The translations under genes were made by a program, and so were the position numbers. The notes beneath the pieces were generated by a model. It made no database searches and was not told the origin of the DNA. It was given only the letters and a program-made list of their open reading frames with translations. DNA of 42,116 nt from positions 1 through 42,116 of the forward strand of contig JAKQHY010000184.1 of assembly GCA_029555965.1 (NCBI GenBank). Reading direction: 5' to 3'. Shown piece by piece: positions 1 through 7,517 of this stretch; position 1 is the first letter of the stretch; every line of letters starts with the position of its first letter. Source of the stretch: Chloroflexota bacterium. Lineage in GTDB: Bacteria > Chloroflexota > Anaerolineae > B4-G1 > SLSP01.

Positions 1-14
1 GCGCTGCCTGTTGT

Positions 15-34
15 GCCGCTAAAGCGGCGTTTTT
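15..34 (+). terminator. Intrinsic terminator of an upstream gene
   Basis: A five-base GC stem (15-19 with 24-28, loop TAAA) is followed by GTTTTT. This is the form of a short Rho-independent terminator, presumably ending a plus-strand gene that lies left of the window. The stem is short, so the call is moderate. Confidence 0.5.
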
Positions 35-36
35 CG

Positions 37-81
37 GAGGGCTTTTTGTGGCGGGGCGACGCCCCGCCACAAAAAGCCCTC
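37..81. repeat. Perfect 21-bp palindromic hairpin, bidirectional terminator-like
   Basis: Bases 37-57 are exactly complementary to 61-81, with a three-base GAC loop. The stem has a GC core (GGCGGGGC) flanked by five A/T pairs, so either strand would give a GC hairpin followed by a U-run. A second element of the same design lies at 34884-34922 (core GGCGGGC, loop TAC, five flanking A/T pairs). It may be a terminator, a dispersed palindromic repeat, or both. Confidence 0.7.
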
Positions 82-250
82 TTATCCCCGGCCTTTAGGC
101 CGTATTCAGTTGCCGGATGCAGTCAAATGCGATAGCCCTGAAAATTGCCCGCACTTGAAAGTTTGTTCAAATGTGTTATGCTAAGGCCTGGTTAGGTTTT
201 AGTTTGCCTCCCGTCCGTCTGACCAGGTGCGGGACTGTTCAAGTGGCTAG

Positions 251-278
251 TAGACACACCTACAAACTTCGCTATACT
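251..278 (+). promoter_or_regulatory. Sigma-70-type promoter for the ABC exporter leader
   Basis: A -35 box TAGACA (251-256) and a -10 box TATACT (273-278) are separated by 16 bases. Transcription would begin near 285, giving an untranslated leader of about 410 nt before the exporter gene at 697. Confidence 0.6.
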
Positions 279-331
279 GGATATGTTACGGCAGTGCAAA
301 CAGACTTTAGTTTTTCGATAGGAGGAGCACA

Positions 332-430
332 ATGGCAGAGAAAACACGAGTGTTTAGGGCTGAGGTGGCAATGGCGTGCATGATAGTGCATCGGGCGTCC
401 GTTTGGAGCGGGTCCCGACCGCCGGGATGA
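332..430 (+). CDS. Putative 32-residue leader peptide upstream of ABC exporter
   Basis: An ATG at 332 is preceded by a strong ribosome binding site (GGAGGAG at 321-327, spacing four bases) and opens a 32-codon frame ending with TGA at 428-430. The peptide starts MAEKTRVFRAEVAMACMIVH and ends in SRPPG. I recognise no family. It lies about 47 nt downstream of the predicted start of transcription and just before a series of strong RNA stems (439-606). The arrangement resembles leader peptides that control multidrug exporters or biosynthetic operons by ribosome position. It could also be a chance frame; the ribosome site is the main argument that it is translated. Confidence 0.4.
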   Translation: MAEKTRVFRAEVAMACMIVHRASVWSGSRPPG

Positions 431-438
431 TATTTAGC

Positions 439-610
439 GACCGTTACAAATCATAGTGCAGGTATCCCTACGTGGCGGCGGCGCTTTGGCGTCGTCGTTC
501 GGCGTAGATTGACGGTCAATAATACCTTACCGGCGAGCGGGCCCCCACAATCAGGTTGGGGTGGGTAATGTCGTATTACCCACAATGCGGAAAAAGCCCC
601 GCTCGCTTTT
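439..610 (+). promoter_or_regulatory. Structured leader RNA with terminator-like stem, before ABC exporter
   Basis: Two nested structures are visible. The first has an outer stem 439-444/512-517, an inner stem 468-472/503-507 and a GC-rich hairpin 476-484/489-497 (nine pairs, two of them G-U). The second has an outer nine-pair stem 533-541/598-606 followed by TTTT (607-610). It encloses a CCCCA/TGGGG hairpin (543-547/557-561) and a perfect nine-pair hairpin 561-569/575-583 with a five-base loop. CCCACAAT occurs twice (544-551 region and 579-586 region), which allows alternative pairing with the GGGGTGGG run. I matched no known riboswitch class. The structure sits between a small ORF and the exporter start, so an attenuator is a reasonable inference. 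Confidence 0.5.
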
Positions 611-696
611 GCGTGTATGGCGAGGCGCGGCAAGCAAGGGAGTCTTCGATTCTTCATTCCATTTCAAAATAATACGGTGGCAAAGGTAACGAAACT

Positions 697-2709
697 ATGT
701 CTCAGACACTGGACCCAAAAATAGAACAGAAACTGACCCTGGATTTGAAGACCACCTTGGCGTCTAATCGCCTGGTGGGCCTGTGGCAAATGTTGAAAGG
801 GTTTCGCTGGTTGTTTGTCGGCGCACTCCTGGCGGTCGCGCTGGGGGCGCTGGCGCGCACGTACTACTATCAAGTGCTGCGTTATGTCGTAGACGAGCTG
901 TTGAGCGGTGAGCAATCACTCGCCAACCTGCCGTGGGTCGCCCTTGCCTTTGTGGGGCTGGCTGCGTTGGAAGGGCTGTTCGCCTACTTGCGCGGCGATT
1001 GGTCGGCCAAGCTATCGGAAGGCGTCACGCTGCGCCTTCGCAATTACCTCTATGACCACCTCCAACGGCTGCCCTTCGCCTTTCACGATTACGCCAAGAC
1101 CGGCGAGTTGATTCAGCGCGTCACCTCGGACGTGGACGCCCTGCGGCGTTTCTACGCGGATCAGGCATTGGGGATCGGACGCATTGTCGCGCTGTTTGTT
1201 ATAAACTTCACGATGATGGCGCTGATGAACGCCAGGTTGGCCTGGATGTCCATTATCACCATGCCTATTATTGTGGCGATGTCCTACTGGTTTTTCGGGC
1301 GCGTCTCCAAGGCCTATGACCATTACCAGGATCAGGAAGCCAAACTTTCGACCACCCTCCAGGAAAACCTGACCGGCGTGCGCGTAGTGCGCGCCTTTGC
1401 CCGGCAGGCCTACGAAATGGATAAGTTCAACCGGGAGAACTGGGAGAAGTACCACCGTGGCAAAAAGCTGTTGGTGATGCACTCACTCTACTGGCCGATC
1501 TCCGACATCATTTGTGCGGCGCAGACGATTGCCGTGATGGCGACCGGCGCGTTGATGGCGATCCGTGGGGAGATTACCGTCGGCACCTACATGGCGATGA
1601 TGGGGATGCTCGTCTGGATCATCTGGCCGATGCGCAACCTGGGCCGGCTGATCGTCCAGGTCTCAACCGGGTTGGTGTCTTACCAGCGCGTGGTGGACGT
1701 CATCATGCCGGATCGCGAGGACATCGTGAGCGGATCGGTGGCGTTGGATACCCAAATTCAAGGCGGTATGACCTTTGAGAATGTCAACTTCGCTTACGAG
1801 CCGATGGAAGTGCTCAAGGAGCACGAAAAGGTAGATAAGAAGAAGAACCGCAAGGCGCGCAAAGGTCAGCCTGAACCTGAAGCGTCGGAGAAGAAGGCGG
1901 AGGCGTTGAAGCCGGTGGAAGTCTTGCATGACATCTCCTTCACCTGCGCGCCGGGCCAGGTAGTGGCGCTGCTCGGTTCGACCGGTTCTGGCAAGACCAG
2001 CATCATCAACCTGCTGCTGCGCTTCTACGAGTACCAGTCCGGCCACATCACGTTGGATGGCGTCGAACTGACGGAATATCCGAAGTCGTTGCTGCGCCGT
2101 AACGTGGGCATCGTGGAACAGGAACCGTTCCTCTTCTCCCGCAGCATCCGCGAGAACATCGCCTATGGGGCGGGCCGCGAGGTAACGCAGGCGGAGATCG
2201 AGCAAGCCGCGCAGGCGGCGGCGATTCATGACATCATCTTGACGTTTCCGCAGGGCTACGACACCATCGTTGGCGAGAAGGGCATGACGTTGTCCGGCGG
2301 GCAGCGGCAGCGGGTGGCGATTGCGCGCGCGCTGCTCAAAGACCCGCGCATCCTGGTGTTGGACGACGCGACTTCATCGGTGGACACCGAGACCGAGGAG
2401 CAGATCCAGCAGGCGTTGAGCGTGCTGATCCCGGGGCGCACCACCTTCGTTGTGGCGCACCGCATCCAAACTGTGATGGGCGCCGACTTGATCCTGGTGT
2501 TGGACAAGGGCCATGTGATTCAGGCCGGGACGCACGCAGACCTGGTGCGCCAGCCGGGATTGTACCGCGACATCTACGACATCCAGTCGCGGATCGAAGA
2601 GGAAATCGTCGAGGAAGTGGCGGACGTGGCGGAAGAAGAGCCGGTCGAAGCGTTTGTGGAAGAAGGTGAGTACGCGCCGGTTTACGCTTCTGTGATGCCG
2701 CTCAACTGA
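697..2709 (+). CDS. ABC exporter half-transporter, degenerate-site subunit
   Basis: This 670-residue protein is a type IV (MsbA/BmrC-like) ABC exporter subunit: an N-terminal six-helix membrane domain (about residues 35-330) and a C-terminal ATPase domain. Walker A (GSTGSGKTS) is near 426, the Q-loop in GIVEQEPFLF, the signature LSGGQRQR near 531, Walker B VLDDATSSVD near 555, and the H-loop VVAHRIQT near 588. The base after the Walker B aspartate is Asp where the catalytic Glu normally stands. This is typical of the degenerate-site subunit of heterodimeric exporters. A lysine- and glutamate-rich insert of about 30 residues (near 372-405) interrupts the start of the ATPase domain, and the tail is strongly acidic. 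The partner gene follows 74 bases later. The start has an AAGGT-type ribosome site. The substrate is unknown; drugs, lipids or peptides are all possible. Confidence 0.93.
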   Translation: MSQTLDPKIEQKLTLDLKTTLASNRLVGLWQMLKGFRWLFVGALLAVALGALARTYYYQVLRYVVDELLSGEQSLANLPWVALAFVGLAALEGLFAYLRGDWSAKLSEGVTLRLRNYLYDHLQRLPFAFHDYAKTGELIQRVTSDVDALRRFYADQALGIGRIVALFVINFTMMALMNARLAWMSIITMPIIVAMSYWFFGRVSKAYDHYQDQEAKLSTTLQENLTGVRVVRAFARQAYEMDKFNRENWEKYHRGKKLLVMHSLYWPISDIICAAQTIAVMATGALMAIRGEITVGTYMAMMGMLVWIIWPMRNLGRLIVQVSTGLVSYQRVVDVIMPDREDIVSGSVALDTQIQGGMTFENVNFAYEPMEVLKEHEKVDKKKNRKARKGQPEPEASEKKAEALKPVEVLHDISFTCAPGQVVALLGSTGSGKTSIINLLLRFYEYQSGHITLDGVELTEYPKSLLRRNVGIVEQEPFLFSRSIRENIAYGAGREVTQAEIEQAAQAAAIHDIILTFPQGYDTIVGEKGMTLSGGQRQRVAIARALLKDPRILVLDDATSSVDTETEEQIQQALSVLIPGRTTFVVAHRIQTVMGADLILVLDKGHVIQAGTHADLVRQPGLYRDIYDIQSRIEEEIVEEVADVAEEEPVEAFVEEGEYAPVYASVMPLN

Positions 2710-2783
2710 TAAAAAAGGCGATTTCAGGTTGCGGTCTGTAACACGTCATCCCAAACTCCCTTCATAGGAAAGAGGAAAAGAAC

Positions 2784-4601
2784 ATGTCTTACGAATTTGA
2801 AGAACAAGATTTCACAACAAAATTCAACGGGCGGGTTGTGCTGCGGATTCTCAAACAGGTCGCCCCGTACTGGTATTGGGTTTTGGGTTTCCTGATGATG
2901 ATCGCGCTGACCTCAGGGCTGGATTCCTACTTCACCTACCTGAGCAAGCAGATCATTGATGACGGCATTGTGGCGCGCGATGCAGTCTTTCTGAGGCGTA
3001 GCCTGATGATCTATGGCGGTATTGCAATCGTGCAGGCCATCACTGTCTTTGGCTTCATCTACCTGGCCGGGTTGCTGGGCGAGCGCGTTCAGTATGACAT
3101 GCGCCGCAAGCTCTTCGACCACCTGCAAGAACTGTCGTTCTCGTACTTCGACAAGACGCCAGTAGGGTGGATTATGTCGCGTGTCACCTCTGACGCCGAG
3201 CGCATTGCCGAGTTGGTGACATGGGGACTGGTGGACATCGTGTGGTCGTCGCTCAACATCACCACTTCCCTGATCTTCATGGCGATCATCAACTGGAAAC
3301 TGGCCTTGATCGTCGCGGCGGTTGTCCCGGTAATGCTCGTGGTGGCATTCTGGTTCAAGCAGTTGATCCTGGTGCAGTTCCGGGAGGTGCGCAAGCTCAA
3401 TTCGATGATTACCGGGGCGTACAACGAGAACATCACCGGCGTGCGCGTGATCAAAGCGTTGGTGCGTGAGCATCAAAATACACTGGAATTCGGCGAGAAG
3501 TCCTCGGCGATGTACCGGGCGGCGTATCGGGCCGCGTGGCTCTCGGCCCTGTTCCTGCCGGTGATTCAGATCATTGGCGCGCTGGCGATTGGGGCGGTGG
3601 TGTGGCGCGGTGGGTTGCAAGTGACCGTGCTCGGCCTGACCATCGGCGGTTTGCAGGCCTTCCTTTCCTACCTCACCTTTATGATGTGGCCGGTGCAGGA
3701 TATGGCCCGCATCTATGCCGAAATGCAGCGCACGGTTGCTTCGGCGGAGCGGGTCTTCTCGCTGATGGATGCGCAGCCGGACGTGGTGGATCGCCCCGGC
3801 GCAGAGAATCCCGGCTTCGTCAACGGCGAAGTGGCGTTTGAGAACGTAACCTTTCGTTATAAGGAAGGACAGGACGTGCTCAAGGACTTCAGCCTCCATG
3901 TCTACCCTGGCGAGCACATCGCGCTGGTCGGGCCGACGGGCGGAGGCAAGTCTACCATCGTTAACCTGATCTGCCGCTTCTATGAGCCGAGTGAGGGTGT
4001 GCTGCGCATTGACGGGCGCGATTACACCGAATTGACGCAGCAAGCCGTCCAGGGGCGCGTGGGGATGGTGTTGCAGACGCCCCACCTGTTCTCCGGCACT
4101 GTCCGCGAGAACATCCGCTACGGCAAGCTGGACGCGACGGACGAAGAAGTGGAAGCCGCCGCCAGGATCGCGCACGCGCACGACTTCATAACCGAGCTGG
4201 ATAAAGGCTACGATGAAGACGTAGGTGAGGGCGGCAACCTGCTCTCGGTGGGGCAGAAGCAACTGATTAGTATCGCCCGCGCGGTTCTGGCGAATCCCGA
4301 CATCCTGATTCTGGACGAGGCGACCAGTTCGGTGGATACACTCACCGAAGCGCACATCCAGCGCGGGATGGACGCCTTGATGGAAGGGCGCACCAGCTTC
4401 GTGATCGCGCACCGACTCTCCACCATCAAGCGCGCCGACCGTATCCTGGTCATCAAAGAGGGCCGCATCGAAGAGATCGGGACGCACCAGGAGTTGATCC
4501 GCCAGCGTGGGCACTACTACGACCTGTACACCCGCCAGTTCCGCCGCGAGCGCGAACAAGTGTACGGCGTGTATGCAGAGTTGGCGCCGGCAGTGGCATA
4601 A
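2784..4601 (+). CDS. ABC exporter half-transporter, catalytic-site subunit
   Basis: This 605-residue partner subunit has six membrane helices (about 25-320) and an ATPase domain with Walker A GPTGGGKST near 382, signature LSVGQKQL near 486, Walker B ILDEATSSVD near 510 with the canonical catalytic Glu, and H-loop VIAHRLST near 542. The signature has Val in place of the first Gly. In a heterodimer that altered signature would face the Walker B Asp of the first subunit, so one ATP site is degenerate and the other is competent, as in TM287/288 and BmrCD. A purine-rich ribosome site (AAAGAGG) precedes the ATG. The two genes form an operon ending in the strong terminator at 4617-4656. Substrate unknown. 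Confidence 0.94.
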   Translation: MSYEFEEQDFTTKFNGRVVLRILKQVAPYWYWVLGFLMMIALTSGLDSYFTYLSKQIIDDGIVARDAVFLRRSLMIYGGIAIVQAITVFGFIYLAGLLGERVQYDMRRKLFDHLQELSFSYFDKTPVGWIMSRVTSDAERIAELVTWGLVDIVWSSLNITTSLIFMAIINWKLALIVAAVVPVMLVVAFWFKQLILVQFREVRKLNSMITGAYNENITGVRVIKALVREHQNTLEFGEKSSAMYRAAYRAAWLSALFLPVIQIIGALAIGAVVWRGGLQVTVLGLTIGGLQAFLSYLTFMMWPVQDMARIYAEMQRTVASAERVFSLMDAQPDVVDRPGAENPGFVNGEVAFENVTFRYKEGQDVLKDFSLHVYPGEHIALVGPTGGGKSTIVNLICRFYEPSEGVLRIDGRDYTELTQQAVQGRVGMVLQTPHLFSGTVRENIRYGKLDATDEEVEAAARIAHAHDFITELDKGYDEDVGEGGNLLSVGQKQLISIARAVLANPDILILDEATSSVDTLTEAHIQRGMDALMEGRTSFVIAHRLSTIKRADRILVIKEGRIEEIGTHQELIRQRGHYYDLYTRQFRREREQVYGVYAELAPAVA

Positions 4602-4616
4602 CGACTTGTGAGATGT

Positions 4617-4656
4617 AAAACGTGAGGCTTGCACCAGCCAAGCCTCACGTTTTTTT
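4617..4656. terminator. Strong bidirectional intrinsic terminator
   Basis: A 15-pair stem (4617-4631 with 4639-4653) has a seven-base loop and continues into a T-run on the plus strand. AAAA at its left foot gives a T-run on the minus strand. It lies between the ABC operon and the convergent TPR gene and can serve both. Confidence 0.9.
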
Positions 4657-4703
4657 ATGTTGGCGGATTGTAGGTGTTTCAGGACTCACGGACAGAAAGG
4701 ATT

Positions 4704-5786
4704 TCACGGTATTGTGGGGGTTACTTCAATCCGTTGACTGGGCAGCCAGGGCGTCCAGGTGGGCGTCGGCGTTTGACACGCGATGGCTTGCGCGATCATC
4801 GGTGTCAATTCAGGAAGCCGCTGTGTCAACCGGCGCAACAGCGGCTCCGCGTTGGCGCAGGCGAGCGGCTCAGAACGGCCTAGGTAGGCATACGCCAACC
4901 GCAGGTTCAGATCGTAAATCGGATCGTTGCTGGCAAGATACAGGCTGGTATCCCCCTGAGCAAACCGCGAGCCGGCCACTTCCAACACCGTGATGGTTTC
5001 CGAATAGGCGTGACCGGCCAGATAAGCCTCACCGAGCGTGTACCAAAGGACGGCCGGCGCATTGGGATCGCTGCCCAGGACACTGATCAGGGGGGGAATG
5101 ACTGAAGTTGCATCCCCCACCGCTAACAGGGCCGCGCTTTGGTAATAGATAGCCAGTGGGTCTTCGGGGGCAGTGCGGCTATACGTCTGCGCCAGCGCGC
5201 TGAGGGCTGCGGCGCCTTGCCCGGCGGTGTAGGCCTGTCGGGCAGCATACCACCGATCGAGGAACAACGCCGGCGCCAGCGCCGGGTCTAGGCTTTGCGC
5301 GACGCTCCAGGCTTGTTCCGCTTCCAGATATTCGCCGCGCCGCGCGTAGGTGGCGCCGAGCAGCACCCATGACGCCGCGTCGTGGGCATCGGCGTTCAGC
5401 GCGCGCCAGATGCGGCTTTGCGCAAAGTGTAGCTGGTCGCGGGCGAGCGCGAGCCGCGCGCCTTCGCGGGCCACCATGGGATTTTGTGGCGCCATCTGAT
5501 GGGCGGCGTTCCATGCTGCCTGTGCGGCGATGTAGTCTTGTTGGGCAAGGGCCTCACGCATTGTTTGCACCGGGGTGCCCGCCAGGTCCAGTGTGGGCGA
5601 TGGGGTGGCGGTGGGAATCCGGGTGGGGAGATGGCCCCAGGTCGGTGTGGGCCGCCGGGAAGATAAGGGGGGCGACGGGGGAGGGCTTGCCGGGAGGAAC
5701 AATTGGGGCGCGAATGTCAACAGCAATCCCAGGAATAATAATCCGGCGCTGAGCAGTAGCGCCCGCGGCGGCATAGTAACTTTCAT
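4704..5786 (-). CDS. Membrane-anchored TPR protein
   Basis: This 360-residue protein has one N-terminal membrane anchor or uncleaved signal (about residues 7-30, rich in Leu). A Pro/Ser/Thr-rich linker follows (about 31-70, with TPTPT-like segments), then a helical repeat region (about 72-330) whose pattern fits tetratricopeptide repeats, for example WVLLGATYARRGEYLEAEQA and WYTLGEAYLAGHAYSETI. It ends in another Thr/Pro-rich tail. It probably sits outside the membrane and acts as a protein-interaction scaffold. Its ATG overlaps the stop codon of the preceding glycosyltransferase by four bases (ATGA), so it is translationally coupled to the last step of this operon. No enzymatic motif is visible. 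A second ATG at codon 5 is an alternative start. Confidence 0.8.
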   Translation of the reverse strand: MKVTMPPRALLLSAGLLFLGLLLTFAPQLFLPASPPPSPPLSSRRPTPTWGHLPTRIPTATPSPTLDLAGTPVQTMREALAQQDYIAAQAAWNAAHQMAPQNPMVAREGARLALARDQLHFAQSRIWRALNADAHDAASWVLLGATYARRGEYLEAEQAWSVAQSLDPALAPALFLDRWYAARQAYTAGQGAAALSALAQTYSRTAPEDPLAIYYQSAALLAVGDATSVIPPLISVLGSDPNAPAVLWYTLGEAYLAGHAYSETITVLEVAGSRFAQGDTSLYLASNDPIYDLNLRLAYAYLGRSEPLACANAEPLLRRLTQRLPELTPMIAQAIACQTPTPTWTPWLPSQRIEVTPTIP

Positions 5787-6532
5787 GTTGTGCGCGCCTG
5801 AGATTGATAAATTCGGCGCACTCGCCCGTATTTCACCATCTCATAGTAGGCCATTAGCCCTGAGAGCAGGACGCCATAGACGCCATCGCGCCAGCCGTTT
5901 AGAGTTATAAAGCGCCACCAGAAGTGTCGCAAGGCCTGGCGGTACGGCGTGTAGAAGCGCGATTTTTCCCCTTTTTCCACCAGGACTTTCACGTCGTAGT
6001 TGATGTAGCGCTGTTGTTTTTTGAGGAAGTCTTGCAGTGTATCGTAATTGTAGTGAATCATTGGGGCTTGTAGATACCCTTCTTTGCCGTCTAGCACGGC
6101 GACTTCATGTACGGCGCGCTCGTAGCGGGCGCGCCCATGACGCAGCAGTCGCAGTTGGTGGTCGGGCCACCAGCCAGCCCCGCGCATCCGATGCCCGAAG
6201 ATGTAGTTGTGGCGGGGCACCCACCAGCCGACCTTCTCGTCGGTCGCTACAACTTGACGGATTTCCTGCGCTAATTCGGGTGTGGCGCGCTCGTCGGCGT
6301 CCACAAAAAAAACCCAGTCGGCGGCAACTACATCCAGGGCTGCGTTGCGTTGTTGTGCGTAATTCTCGAAAGGATGCTGGATGACTTCCGCGCCGGCCTG
6401 CCGGGCCAGCACGACGGTGGCGTCGGTGCTGAAGCTGTCAAATACCAACACGCCATCGGCCCACTGCACGCTCTCGATACAGGCTGCGATGTGGGGCGCC
6501 TCGTTTAAGGTCAGAATGACTGCTTTGAGCAT
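5783..6532 (-). CDS. Family 2 glycosyltransferase (WaaE/KdtX-like)
   Basis: This 249-residue GT-A glycosyltransferase starts MLKAVILTLNEAPHIAACIE, as family 2 enzymes normally do. It has the nucleotide-binding segment VFDSFSTDAT and the metal-binding VDADE motif (near residue 77). Its later W-rich region (GWWVPRHNYIFGHRMRGAGW) resembles the WaaE/KdtX subgroup, which adds sugars to envelope glycans. The chosen ATG (6532) has AAAGGA four bases upstream. An alternative ATG at 6583 overlaps the stop of the upstream gene by four bases and would add 17 residues. The frame stays open much further upstream but there overlaps the next gene and shows no family similarity. The donor and acceptor sugars cannot be read from the sequence. 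Confidence 0.85.
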   Translation of the reverse strand: MLKAVILTLNEAPHIAACIESVQWADGVLVFDSFSTDATVVLARQAGAEVIQHPFENYAQQRNAALDVVAADWVFFVDADERATPELAQEIRQVVATDEKVGWWVPRHNYIFGHRMRGAGWWPDHQLRLLRHGRARYERAVHEVAVLDGKEGYLQAPMIHYNYDTLQDFLKKQQRYINYDVKVLVEKGEKSRFYTPYRQALRHFWWRFITLNGWRDGVYGVLLSGLMAYYEMVKYGRVRRIYQSQARTT

Positions 6533-6579
6533 AACGTCCTTTGCTAATCGTGATGCGGATAGGCGGTTCAGAGATTGGC

Positions 6580-7515
6580 TCATTCCTTTTCGTTTTGCCA
6601 TGCCCGCATGATTCTGCGGTATGCCTGCTCCCAGGCCGGCGATTCCGCCTTTTCCATCATTGCTGAGAACGCACGCTGTACGACGAAACCGGCCAACGCG
6701 CGCGTCAGCCGGCCGCGATGTTTGCGGTAGAGCCTGGCCCGACTCTCCCAGAGATAGGCTGTGGTTTCTGCACGCGCCTGCCCCGTGCTGGCGCCTCCAA
6801 CGTGAATGACCTGGGCTTCCGGCACCAACCAGGCTTCCCATCCGGCTTTGCGCATTCGCCAGGCCCAGTCAATCTCCTCGCAGTACATAAAGAAACCTTC
6901 GTCCAACAGTCCCACTTGCTGCACGGCAGCCGTGCGCGCGAGCATGGCCGCGCCTAATGGATGGTCAATGCGAAAGGGCTGCTGGCGCGCGTACGCCTGC
7001 GCCGGATAGCGCCCGTTCCAACGGGTGTAGTAGAAACGTTGTGGGAGCCAGCCAAAATCGAAGAGAGGCTGCCACACGTCGGGGAAGCGAAATGCGCCGG
7101 GTTGGTGCGAGCCATCTGGATTGAGCAACTGTGGCCCGCTCAGTCCGGCGCGAGGATGGGCGTTCATAAAATCCAACAAGATTGCCAGCGCGCCTGGCTG
7201 GATGACGGTATCTGGGTTTAAGAGCCAAAGGTAATCCGGCGCGCTGGTTTGCAGCAACCTTTCTATGATCCAATTGTTGCCTCGCACAAACCCCAGGTTT
7301 TCCAGAGAGGTTTCCAGATTGACCCACGGATGGCGACTGCATACCATGTCGGCGGTTCCATCGTGTGAAGCGTTATCTATCACCCAGACTGTGGCGGCGA
7401 CTTGGGATGTCTTGCTTATATCTTCGCGTAGTGATAAAAGGCAGGCGTCCAGCAATTCTTTCACGTTCCAAGAAACGATGATGACGCCCAGGTGGGTGAT
7501 AGAGGAGGTGCCCAT
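6580..7515 (-). CDS. Family 2 glycosyltransferase (rhamnosyltransferase-like)
   Basis: This 311-residue enzyme begins MGTSSITHLGVIIVSWNVKE, with the usual first beta strand of family 2 transferases. It carries YLWLLNPDTVI (the DxD-equivalent NPD), LGAAMLARTAAV and the late motif MYCEEIDWAWRMRKAGW (acid and arginine residues typical of WbbL/RfbF-type rhamnosyltransferases). The ATG at 7515 is two bases after the lipoprotein stop; no clear ribosome site is present, so coupling to the upstream gene is likely. An upstream extension of the frame lies inside the lipoprotein gene and looks non-coding. It probably adds deoxyhexose or another sugar to a surface polysaccharide. Confidence 0.87.
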   Translation of the reverse strand: MGTSSITHLGVIIVSWNVKELLDACLLSLREDISKTSQVAATVWVIDNASHDGTADMVCSRHPWVNLETSLENLGFVRGNNWIIERLLQTSAPDYLWLLNPDTVIQPGALAILLDFMNAHPRAGLSGPQLLNPDGSHQPGAFRFPDVWQPLFDFGWLPQRFYYTRWNGRYPAQAYARQQPFRIDHPLGAAMLARTAAVQQVGLLDEGFFMYCEEIDWAWRMRKAGWEAWLVPEAQVIHVGGASTGQARAETTAYLWESRARLYRKHRGRLTRALAGFVVQRAFSAMMEKAESPAWEQAYRRIMRAWQNEKE

Positions 7516-7517
7516 TT

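Noticed and set aside
171..383. 70-codon frame across the promoter region
   Set aside because: It spans the predicted promoter, has no ribosome site and its content is not protein-like. The 32-codon frame at 332 is in another phase with a strong ribosome site and fits better.
697..4601. Lipid A flippase MsbA as a specific name
   Set aside because: Domain order fits many exporters; the heterodimeric asymmetric sites argue against homodimeric MsbA.
2913..4634. 573-codon antisense frame opposite the second ABC gene
   Set aside because: It mirrors a highly conserved gene, is unusually rich in His, Arg and Gln, and has no ribosome site. GC-rich codon use explains it.
6533..6841. N-terminal extension of the family 2 glycosyltransferase
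   Set aside because: It covers the end of the previous gene and has low-complexity shadow-type content; the family begins at MLKAV.
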